Notes under the pieces: generated by a model
Told to the model about the DNA's origin: nothing
The model's database searches: none
What the model saw: the letters and a program-made list of their open reading frames with translations, nothing else
Translations under genes and position numbers: made by a program
In this document: positions 33,577 to 39,997 of the stretch, piece by piece
Layout of the letters: each line of letters starts with the position of its first letter
How positions within the stretch are numbered: position 1 is the first letter of the stretch
Source of the DNA: Streptomyces sp. SolWspMP-5a-2
GTDB taxonomy: Bacteria; Actinomycetota; Actinomycetes; Streptomycetales; Streptomycetaceae
DNA: 39,997 nucleotides
Assembly: GCF_900091845.1 (NCBI RefSeq)
Contig: NZ_FMCI01000314.1
Coordinates: forward strand, 1 to 39,997
Direction of reading: 5' to 3'

Positions 33577-33711
33577 CCGAATCGAGTCGGACTCCGCAAG
33601 CCACCTCCGCTCCCCCGAACGATCACGAGAACGTTCGCCGGACTCCTCAACGTGCCTGCTCAGAAAGGTATTTGACGGGCTGTCAGACACGTGCGGAACG
33701 TCCCGAAATCA

Positions 33712-33729
33712 GACTACGTTGATGTAGTC
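33712..33729. promoter_or_regulatory. GACTAC-N6-GTAGTC dyad in the divergent promoter region
   Basis: A perfect six-base dyad, GACTAC-GTTGAT-GTAGTC, lies 12 bases left of the second iron box. It has the same CTAC-N6-GTAG core as the dyads near dedA. It may be the operator of an additional regulator, or part of the rightward promoter. Confidence 0.45.
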
Positions 33730-33740
33730 GAACGTGGGAG

Positions 33741-33759
33741 TTAGGGTTGCCTCACCGAG
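33741..33759 (+). promoter_or_regulatory. DmdR/IdeR-type iron box upstream of the biosynthetic operon
   Basis: TTAGGGTTGCCTCACCGAG matches the iron-box consensus at 14 of 19 positions, with TTAGG and CTCACC intact. It lies 143 bases before the GTG of the oxygenase gene, in the rightward promoter region. With the box at 33558-33576 it predicts joint iron repression of both divergent operons. Bases 33529-33901 hold no gene. Confidence 0.62.
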
Positions 33760-33901
33760 TCGGCGTTGTTACGTTCCCTGGTGTCGGGCGGCGCCACGAG
33801 CCCTGCGCCGCACGACCGTTCCCCCCTCCCCACGCCCGTGAGCCGGTGCGGCGATGCCGCATGCCCGCGCTCCGCTCCGCCCTGCCCCGGAAGGTGCCAC
33901 C

Positions 33902-34891
33902 GTGCCCACCTGCCCTGCCCCGGTACGCCCTCTCGACGACGCCGCAGCGGCCGCGCTGACCTCCCTCGCGGCCGGACTCCTGGCCGACCACGCCTCGGCC
34001 GTCTCGCCCGCCCTGCTCACCGCGCTGCCCGGCGCGTGCGACCGGCTCCCCGACGCCGTACGGCACGCGCTGCGCCCGGTGGACACCGACGACGGCCTGT
34101 TCGTCCTGCGCGGCCTGCGCCTCGACGACCGCGAACTCGGCCCCACCCCCGGCCACTGGTCGGACGCGGGCGACGCGGGCGCCCTGTGGGACGTGACGCT
34201 GCTGCTGGTCTCGGCCCTGATGGGCACCCCGATCGCGTGGGACGGCCAGCAGGACGGCCGGTTCGTCCACAACATCGTCCCCTCGCCCGGACACGAGAGC
34301 GAACAGACCGGCGCCTCCAGCGAGGTGCTGCTCACCCCGCACACCGAGGACGCCTTCCATCCCGGCCGCGCCCACCTGCTGCTGCTGTGCTGCATGCGCA
34401 ACCACGACCGCGTCGCCACCACCGCGGCCAGCGTCCGCCGCACCGCCCTGGACCCGGCCGACGTGGAGCGGCTCAGGCGGCCGGTCGCGCCGATCCTGCC
34501 CGACGACGCCTACGAGGAGGCCCGGCGCTTCGCCGGGCGCCCCGACCCGGTGCCGACCCTGTTCGCCGCACCCGACGGGCTGACCCTGCGCTTCGACCCC
34601 GCCTACACCCCGCTGGACGGGGCCGACGCCGGGTGGCGGGAGGCGTACGGGCGGCTCGGCGCCGAACTGGCCCGTGTCTCCGTCGCGGTGAGTCTGGAAC
34701 CCGGTGACGTCCTGGTCGTGGACAACGACGTCGTCGTCCACGGGCGGGTCCCCTTCACGGCCCGCTACGACGGCACCGACCGCTGGCTCAAGCGCGCCTC
34801 CGCCCGGGTCACCGGCCGCCCCACCCGCCCCGCGGCCGAACGCGGCGAACACGGCTACGGGCAGGCGGCGCTCACCGCCTGGCCCGTGTGA
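33902..34891 (+). CDS. Fe(II)/2-oxoglutarate oxygenase, clavaminate-synthase-like
   Basis: A 329-residue TauD/clavaminate-synthase-type oxygenase. The facial triad is His147-x-Glu149 (TPHTED) and His280 (VVVHGR), with Arg294 fourteen residues later for 2-oxoglutarate. The HxE form and spacing match VioC-like amino-acid beta-hydroxylases. It would hydroxylate or desaturate an amino-acid-like substrate. GTG 33902 is chosen over ATG 33854 because GGAAGGTG lies six bases upstream. It is first in a five-gene operon with SbnB-, decarboxylase- and SbnA-like genes, so its substrate is probably diaminopropionate, a derivative or the final product. Confidence 0.85.
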   Translation: MPTCPAPVRPLDDAAAAALTSLAAGLLADHASAVSPALLTALPGACDRLPDAVRHALRPVDTDDGLFVLRGLRLDDRELGPTPGHWSDAGDAGALWDVTLLLVSALMGTPIAWDGQQDGRFVHNIVPSPGHESEQTGASSEVLLTPHTEDAFHPGRAHLLLLCCMRNHDRVATTAASVRRTALDPADVERLRRPVAPILPDDAYEEARRFAGRPDPVPTLFAAPDGLTLRFDPAYTPLDGADAGWREAYGRLGAELARVSVAVSLEPGDVLVVDNDVVVHGRVPFTARYDGTDRWLKRASARVTGRPTRPAAERGEHGYGQAALTAWPV

Positions 34892-34926
34892 ACGACCCGC
34901 TCCCCCTCCTCGCGAAAGGCGCCTCC

Positions 34927-35916
34927 ATGGACCGCGACGACACCACCCTGCGTGTACTGTCCACCAGCGACCTCGCCGGTCTCGACATCTCCCTGACCGA
35001 CGTCGTCGACACCGTCGAGCAGGCGTACCGCACGCTGGCCGCGGGCAGGTCGGACAACCCGCGCAAGCTCACCGTCAAGCCCGCCGACGGCCACTCCGTC
35101 GCCTACGCGATGCTCGGCCGCGACGGCGACCGCGACGTCGTCGCGACCAAGACGTCGTACAAGCACGGGCTGCGCGAGAGCCGCGACCGGCAGCACTACT
35201 ACACGACCCTCACCCTCTACGACGACGTCACCGGGCTGCCGGTCGCGATGATGGACTGCTCGCGCGTCGGCTCCCTGCGCACCCCGGCCGTCTCCGCGCT
35301 GCTGGCCCGCGAGTGCGCCGCGCCCGGCGCGTCGACCGCGCTGCTCATCGGCACCGGCACCCAGGGCCGTCTCGCCCTGCCGTTCCTGCTGACCACCCTG
35401 CCCGCGCTGGACCGGCTGCTGCTGTCGGGCACCCACCCCGACGGCGTCGCCGCCGTCCACGCCGAACTCGCCCGCCACTTCCCCGGCCGTGACGTGGAGG
35501 TGGTCGGCGATCTGCGGACCGCGGCGAAGGAAGCCGACGTCGTCGTCGCGACCGCGGGGGCCCACACCACCGCCGCCGTCGAGGCCGACTGGCTCGGGCC
35601 CGACGCCACCACGATCCTGGTCGGACACGGCCTGGCACCCTCCACGCTGCACCGCGCCGACCGGGTCGTCGCCACCAGCGAGGCGCAGATGCGGGTCACC
35701 GGGACCGACCTGGCCGACGCCGACGGCGCGCTGCCCCCGGTCGACCTGGAGCTGCCGGCCGTCCTCTCCGGCGCGTCGGAGGTCCGCACCGCCGACGGGC
35801 AGCGCGTCTTCGCCTACAACAGCGGCCTGGTCGTCACCGACATCGCCCTCGGGCACCGCTTCGCCCAACTCGCCGCCGCGCAGGGCCTGGGCACGGAGGT
35901 GGCGCTGTGGAGGTAG
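34927..35916 (+). CDS. sbnB-like: SbnB-like dehydrogenase (ornithine cyclodeaminase/mu-crystallin family)
   Basis: A 329-residue NAD-dependent enzyme. The Rossmann loop is LLIGTGTQGRLALP. TVKPADGHSVAYAM, TSYKHGLRES and DCSRVGSLRTPAVSALLA match the family active site. In Staphylococcus aureus SbnB oxidises N-(1-amino-1-carboxy-2-ethyl)-glutamate, made by SbnA, to 2,3-diaminopropionate and 2-oxoglutarate. ATG 34927 with GAAAGG is preferred; GTG 34888, overlapping the oxygenase stop, is possible. Presence of an SbnA-like gene two genes on supports the function. Confidence 0.85.
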   Translation: MDRDDTTLRVLSTSDLAGLDISLTDVVDTVEQAYRTLAAGRSDNPRKLTVKPADGHSVAYAMLGRDGDRDVVATKTSYKHGLRESRDRQHYYTTLTLYDDVTGLPVAMMDCSRVGSLRTPAVSALLARECAAPGASTALLIGTGTQGRLALPFLLTTLPALDRLLLSGTHPDGVAAVHAELARHFPGRDVEVVGDLRTAAKEADVVVATAGAHTTAAVEADWLGPDATTILVGHGLAPSTLHRADRVVATSEAQMRVTGTDLADADGALPPVDLELPAVLSGASEVRTADGQRVFAYNSGLVVTDIALGHRFAQLAAAQGLGTEVALWR

Positions 35917-37277
35917 CCACCGCCCGCTGGCCCGCGCTGCCCGCCCTGCCCGACCCGGCGACGGACCGGATCGTGGCCTGCGGACTCGCCGCCGAGCTGT
36001 CCCACGCGCTGGGCGGCCCGTTCCACTTCCTGCTCCCCGACGCCTTCACCGCCAACCTCGCCGCGTTCCGTGCCGCCCTCGCGGACGCGCGCGTCCCGGG
36101 GTTCGTGCACTACGCGAAGAAGGCCAACAAGGCCGCCGTCTTCGTCGAACGCGCCGCGGCGGCGGGCGCGGGCGTGGACGTCGCCTCCGCCGCCGAACTC
36201 CGCGAGGCCCTCGGCCACGGGGTGCGCGGCGAGCACCTCATGGTGACCGGTCCCGCCAAGGACCCCGTCCTGCTGCGCCTGGCCCTCGCGCACGGCGCGA
36301 CCGTCGCCGTGGACGCCCTCGACGAACTCGACCGGGTCATCTCCCTGGCCCGCTCGGCCACGGCCCGTCCCGCCCGGGTGCTGCTGCGCGTGCTGCCCGG
36401 CACCCAGCCGCACTCGCGGTTCGGCATGGACGACGGCGAACTGGACACCGCGCTGGCCCGCTGCCGCGCGGCCGGGGAGGCGATCCGGACGGAGGGCTTC
36501 AGCTTCCATCTGTCCGGCTACGCCCTCCAGCCCCGCGCCGACCTCACCGCGCGTCTGGTCGAACGGTGCCGAAGGGCCCGGGAGGCCGGACTCCCGGCGG
36601 ACCGGATCTCCATCGGCGGTGGCCTGCCCGTCAGTTACACCGACGCCGCGAGCTGGCACGCCTTCCTGGAGACCCAGCGACCCGACCACTACCACGCCGG
36701 AAAGAGGTTCGAAGCCGGTGACTTCTACCCCTACCACTCGCCCGTCGCCGGTGCCGCCGCGCTGACCGCGCTGCTCGCGACCCGTCCCGCCGACCGCGCC
36801 TCGACCGTCGCCGAACTGCTGCGGGAGGCCGGGATCGCACTGCTCCTGGAACCCGGACGCACCCTCCTCGACCGGGCCGGTGCCACCGTCTTCCGGATCC
36901 AGGGCGTCAAGGAGCGCGACGGCCACCGGCTCCTCACCGTCGACGGCACCAGCCTGAGCCTGTCCGAGCAGTGGTTCAACAGCGAGTACCTGCCCGACCC
37001 GCGCCTGGTCCCGGCGCGACCGGACGCGCCCACCGGGGTGTTCCCGGCCAGCGTGGGCGCCGCGACCTGCCTGGAGTCGGACATGCTCACCTGGCGCAGG
37101 ATCGCCTTCCCGCACCCGCCGCGCGCCGGGGACCTGCTGCTCTACCCGAACACGGCCGGGTACCAGATGGACTCCAACGAGTCCCCCTTCCACGATCTGC
37201 CGCTGCCGCCCAAGGTCGTCGTCGACCGTACGGAACAGGTCAGGCCGCGCTGGCGCCTCGACCGCCACTTCACCTGA
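35907..37277 (+). CDS. Y4yA/SbnH-like PLP-dependent decarboxylase (fold type III)
   Basis: A 456-residue enzyme of the diaminopimelate/ornithine decarboxylase fold. Lys72 in HYAKKANK is the PLP lysine. FHLSGYALQP, IGGGLPVSY, LEPGRTLLDRAG and ATCLESDMLTW (active-site Cys, Asp) follow in the family order. About 50 residues around HAGKRFEAGDFYPYHSPVAG are additional to SbnH and fit the Y4yA group. SbnH decarboxylates a citryl-diaminopropionate intermediate in staphyloferrin B synthesis. Here there is no citrate ligase, so it may decarboxylate diaminopropionate or an N-substituted form. GTG 35907 has GGAGGTGG upstream and overlaps the sbnB-like gene by ten bases. Confidence 0.83.
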   Translation: MEVATARWPALPALPDPATDRIVACGLAAELSHALGGPFHFLLPDAFTANLAAFRAALADARVPGFVHYAKKANKAAVFVERAAAAGAGVDVASAAELREALGHGVRGEHLMVTGPAKDPVLLRLALAHGATVAVDALDELDRVISLARSATARPARVLLRVLPGTQPHSRFGMDDGELDTALARCRAAGEAIRTEGFSFHLSGYALQPRADLTARLVERCRRAREAGLPADRISIGGGLPVSYTDAASWHAFLETQRPDHYHAGKRFEAGDFYPYHSPVAGAAALTALLATRPADRASTVAELLREAGIALLLEPGRTLLDRAGATVFRIQGVKERDGHRLLTVDGTSLSLSEQWFNSEYLPDPRLVPARPDAPTGVFPASVGAATCLESDMLTWRRIAFPHPPRAGDLLLYPNTAGYQMDSNESPFHDLPLPPKVVVDRTEQVRPRWRLDRHFT

Positions 37278-37345
37278 CGCGCTCCCACAACGCTCCCCCC
37301 GCAACTCCCCTCCCCCAGCTCCCTTCCCGTCACAGGAGTCCCCTG

Positions 37346-38377
37346 ATGCCCGGAGCCCTTCAGCGGCCCGCCGTCGTCACCCGCGTGTCCGACCTGATCG
37401 GCCGCACCCCCCTGCTGGAACTGGCCGTCACCGAGACCGGCAGCCGCCTGCTGCTGAAGCTGGAGATGTTCAACCCCACCGGCACCGCGAAGATCCGCAT
37501 GGCCCGCGCCATGGTCGACGCCGCCGAGTCCGGGGGCGAACTGCGCGCCGGCGGCCGGATCGTCGAGTCCACCTCGGGCAACACCGGCCTCGGCCTCTGC
37601 GTCATCGCCGCCGAGCGCGGCTACACCTTCACCGCCGTCGTCGACCACCACGCCGCCGCCGACAAACTGCGCGCGATGAGGGCCCTGGGCGCCGAACTCG
37701 TCTACGTCGACGACGACATGCCGGGCGGGGCGCTGCACACCGCGGCCCGCGAGGAACAGGCCGAGGCCATGGCCCGCGGCGCGGACAACACCGTCTTCAC
37801 CGAACAGCACAACAACCCCGCCAACGGCGTCGGTTACCTCCCCGTCGCCCACGAGATCGCCGAAGCGCTCGACGGCCGCCTCGACGTCCTCGTCGGTGCG
37901 GTCGGCACCGGCGGCTGCCTGTGCGGCACCGGCCGCGAACTCCGCAGGCTCATCGGCGACCTCACCGTCATCGGGGTCGAGCCCGAGGGATCGATCGCCT
38001 TCGGCGGGCCCGCCCACGACTACCACCAGTCCGGCACCGGAACCCCCGAGGGCGCGGAGATCGGCGCCCTCGTCGACTTCGACCTCATCGACGAGGGCGT
38101 CAAGGTGGGCGATGTCGCGGCCTTCGCCACCTGCCGCGCCGTCGCCAGGACCGGGCTGCTCATCGGCGGCTCCGCCGGAGGGGTCGTGCACGCGGCCCTG
38201 ACCCGCCTGCCCGCCCTCCCGCCGGGCAGCACGATGGTCGCCCTCCTCAACGACGGCGGCGAGAAGTACCTGGACACCGTCTTCGACGACGACTGGATGC
38301 GCCGCCACGGACTGCTCAGCCCCGCGACCGAGCGCGAGGTCGAGGACCGCCTCACCAAGCTCCGCGGGAACCGGTGA
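37346..38377 (+). CDS. sbnA-like: SbnA-like PLP synthase (cysteine synthase family)
   Basis: A 343-residue fold type II PLP enzyme. NPTGTAKIR carries the PLP lysine, ESTSGNTGLGL is the substrate loop, GTGGCLCG binds the phosphate and GGSAGG follows. The layout matches SbnA, which joins O-phosphoserine and glutamate to N-(1-amino-1-carboxy-2-ethyl)-glutamate, rather than ordinary cysteine synthase. AGGAG precedes ATG 37346. Together with the SbnB-like enzyme it gives 2,3-diaminopropionate. An alternative amino-acid donor such as aspartate cannot be excluded. Confidence 0.87.
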   Translation: MPGALQRPAVVTRVSDLIGRTPLLELAVTETGSRLLLKLEMFNPTGTAKIRMARAMVDAAESGGELRAGGRIVESTSGNTGLGLCVIAAERGYTFTAVVDHHAAADKLRAMRALGAELVYVDDDMPGGALHTAAREEQAEAMARGADNTVFTEQHNNPANGVGYLPVAHEIAEALDGRLDVLVGAVGTGGCLCGTGRELRRLIGDLTVIGVEPEGSIAFGGPAHDYHQSGTGTPEGAEIGALVDFDLIDEGVKVGDVAAFATCRAVARTGLLIGGSAGGVVHAALTRLPALPPGSTMVALLNDGGEKYLDTVFDDDWMRRHGLLSPATEREVEDRLTKLRGNR

Positions 38378-39795
38378 CCCCGATGCCGACCACCCTCCTC
38401 CGCGACAGCCGCGCGCTCGGCGCCCTCGCCGTCCCGCTCGTCCTCACCCAGCTCGCGCAGGTCGCCCTCACGACCACCGACACGGTGATGATGGGGCTGC
38501 TGGGCACCACCGAACTCGCCGCAGGCGGCCTCGCCATCGTCGTCTTCAACCAGATCCGCACGATGGGCGTCGGCCTCGTCACCTCCGTCGGCAACCGGGT
38601 CGCCGCCGCGGCCGCCCTTGCCGAACCCGCCGACCCGCACGCGGACCAGAGCGGCGGGGACACCGGGGAGGCGGCGCACGACGAGGTCCGGGGCATCGTC
38701 CGCGCCGGTCTCGCGGTGGCGACCCTGGCCGGGGTCGGCGGCGCGCTGCTGATGGTCCTCGTCGGGCAGCTCCTGCCGCTGCTCGGCCAGGACTCCGCCG
38801 TCGTGGACCTCACCCGGACCATGCTGTACGCGCTGGCCCCCGGGCTGCTGCCCTGCCTCTGGTTCCAGGCGATCCGCCAGTTCACGGTCGGCATGCGGCG
38901 CCCCCAGGCGCTGCTGCGGATCACCCTCGCCTCGATCGCCGTCAACGCCGGACTGAACTGGATCCTCGTCCACGGCACCTTCGCACTGCCCCGCCTCGGG
39001 CTGACGGGTATCGGCATCGCCACCTCCACCGTCCACCTGCTGTCCTGCCTCGCCCTGTACCTCACCGCGAAGCGGGACGGCACGCTGGCCCCGCTCCTTC
39101 GCCTCGACCTCACCCGCGCCGACCCGGCGACCGTGCGACGGCTCCTCGGCCTCGGCGTCCCGATCGCGGCCACCTACGGCTCGGAGGCGGGCTTCTTCTC
39201 CGTCACCGCGCTGATGGCGGGCTCCTTCGGGCCGGACGCCCTCGCCGCGCACACCGCCGTCAACCAGCTCGTCTACATCGTCTTCCAGGTCGCCGTGGGC
39301 CTCTCGCACGCCGCGTCCATCCACGTCAGCCGTGAACGCGCCCTCGGCCACCACGACGGTGCCCGCCGCATCAGGAACACCACCCTGGCCTGCGCCGCCG
39401 CCGTGATGACCGTCGTCGGCTGCGTCTATCTGACGCTCCCCCGGCTCGTGCTGGCGCCGTTCCTCGACACCGGGTCCGACCGCGCCCTGACCATCGCCAC
39501 CCACCTGCTCACCGTCACCGCGTTCCTGCAGTTCTTCGACTGCGCCCAGAACATCGGCATCGGTCTGCTGCGCGGCCTCGACGACACCAGGAGCGGCTTC
39601 CGCATCACGCTGATCGGGTACTGGGCCGTCGGGCTGCCGGTCTCCTGGCTGCTCGCCCACGTGCTGCGCCTGGACACCGTGGGCATCTGGCTCGGGCTGC
39701 TCACCGGGCTCGCCGCCACCGCGCTCCTGCTGCTGCGCCGCTTCGACGCCGCGCTCGCGGGACTCCGGCGGCAGGACTCCCCGGCCACGGCCTGA
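38374..39795 (+). CDS. MATE-family efflux transporter
   Basis: A 473-residue membrane protein with 12 helices in two MatE repeats, the second starting near residue 260. TQLAQVALTTTDTVMMGLLGT is the typical opening. An insertion rich in Asp, His and Glu (about residues 85-105) lies in the first loop. GTG 38374 overlaps the sbnA-like stop (GTGA); ATG 38383 is equally possible. As the last gene of the biosynthetic operon it probably exports the product with Na+ or H+ antiport, replacing the MFS exporter of staphyloferrin B clusters. Confidence 0.9.
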   Translation: MTPMPTTLLRDSRALGALAVPLVLTQLAQVALTTTDTVMMGLLGTTELAAGGLAIVVFNQIRTMGVGLVTSVGNRVAAAAALAEPADPHADQSGGDTGEAAHDEVRGIVRAGLAVATLAGVGGALLMVLVGQLLPLLGQDSAVVDLTRTMLYALAPGLLPCLWFQAIRQFTVGMRRPQALLRITLASIAVNAGLNWILVHGTFALPRLGLTGIGIATSTVHLLSCLALYLTAKRDGTLAPLLRLDLTRADPATVRRLLGLGVPIAATYGSEAGFFSVTALMAGSFGPDALAAHTAVNQLVYIVFQVAVGLSHAASIHVSRERALGHHDGARRIRNTTLACAAAVMTVVGCVYLTLPRLVLAPFLDTGSDRALTIATHLLTVTAFLQFFDCAQNIGIGLLRGLDDTRSGFRITLIGYWAVGLPVSWLLAHVLRLDTVGIWLGLLTGLAATALLLLRRFDAALAGLRRQDSPATA

Positions 39796-39820
39796 CCTGC
39801 GGCGCCCGGCCGACCCGCCG

Positions 39821-39997
39821 TCAGCCGGACAGCGCGCCGAGCCAGTCCCAGAACACCGAGCAGCCCGAGGGCGCGCCGATCAACTGCCGCGCCGCGTACT
39901 CCACGTACTCGTGCAGCCCGTACGCCACCGCGAACGCCCCCGCGGCCGCCGCGACCACCGAGCCCGCCGACACGACGGCGGCGGCGCGCCGGACACC
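39821..39997 (-). CDS. 3' end of a gene, probable membrane protein (partial)
   Basis: The last 58 codons of a - strand gene that continues beyond the window. Third positions are almost all G or C, supporting real coding. A hydrophobic Ala/Val-rich helix is followed by YGLHEYVEYAARQLIG, and the chain ends FWDWLGALSG. The family could not be identified. It converges on the MATE gene with 25 bases between the stops. Confidence 0.6.
   Translation of the reverse strand, partial: GVRRAAAVVSAGSVVAAAAGAFAVAYGLHEYVEYAARQLIGAPSGCSVFWDWLGALSG

Noticed and set aside
28624..39795. Staphyloferrin B gene cluster
   Set aside because: SbnA-, SbnB- and SbnH-like genes are present, but the NIS synthetases (SbnC, E, F) and citrate synthase (SbnG) are missing, and the importer is of the peptide/opine class.

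Overview
The window is very GC-rich actinobacterial DNA with almost exclusively G/C third codon positions, GTG starts, ATGA/GTGA gene overlaps, AraC/GlxA, MarR, TetR and LysR regulators and DmdR/IdeR-like iron boxes. It most resembles a Streptomyces chromosome (accessory arm or sub-arm). No rRNA, tRNA, insertion sequence, integrase or CRISPR array was seen. Bases 1-163 hold two strong back-to-back hairpins and no gene I can support, although a + strand gene could end at the TGA at 14-16.

Region 1 (164-7206, all - strand) is a copper-handling locus: a PepSY membrane protein, a Met/His-rich DUF5134-type membrane protein, a tiny Met-tailed membrane protein, a P1B-1 copper ATPase, a PCu(A)C-like copper chaperone, a second Met/His-rich membrane protein and a SigC-like ECF sigma factor with no visible anti-sigma factor. 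Region 2 (7451-12327, - strand) is an iron/siderophore/corrinoid-type ABC importer (lipoprotein, permease, ATPase) followed by a DJ-1/PfpI enzyme resembling isonitrile hydratase, with a GlxA/AraC-type regulator upstream.

Region 3 (12328-18150) has a 650-base gene-free spacer, then a flavin monooxygenase and an EctB-like aminotransferase operon, then a ClC chloride channel with CBS domains, then a convergent MarR regulator. The monooxygenase operon and the ClC gene share a TTGACA plus TTTGCA-N3-TGCAAA promoter/operator. Region 4 (18354-23625) contains two regulator/SDR pairs (LysR with an SDR that is frameshifted at its end; TetR with a second SDR, around a clear TetR-type operator), a 45-residue membrane protein, and a cupin divergent from a second GlxA-type regulator.

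Region 5 (23874-28476) is a membrane/envelope locus: PAP2 phosphatase and DedA, a two-component system, and a polytopic membrane protein with a four-fold internal motif. CTAC-N6-GTAG dyads sit between dedA and the response regulator.

Region 6 (28624-39795) is the most interesting. Two divergent operons face each other across a promoter region with two iron-box-like sites. The left one is a peptide/nickel/opine-type ABC importer. The right one encodes an Fe(II)/2-oxoglutarate oxygenase, SbnB-like and SbnA-like enzymes (2,3-diaminopropionate chemistry), a Y4yA/SbnH-like PLP decarboxylase and a MATE exporter. There is no NRPS, NIS synthetase or other ligase, so it looks like a compact iron-regulated pathway for a small amino-acid-derived metallophore or related metabolite, with its own export and import. 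The window ends in the 3' part of a - strand gene, probably a membrane protein.
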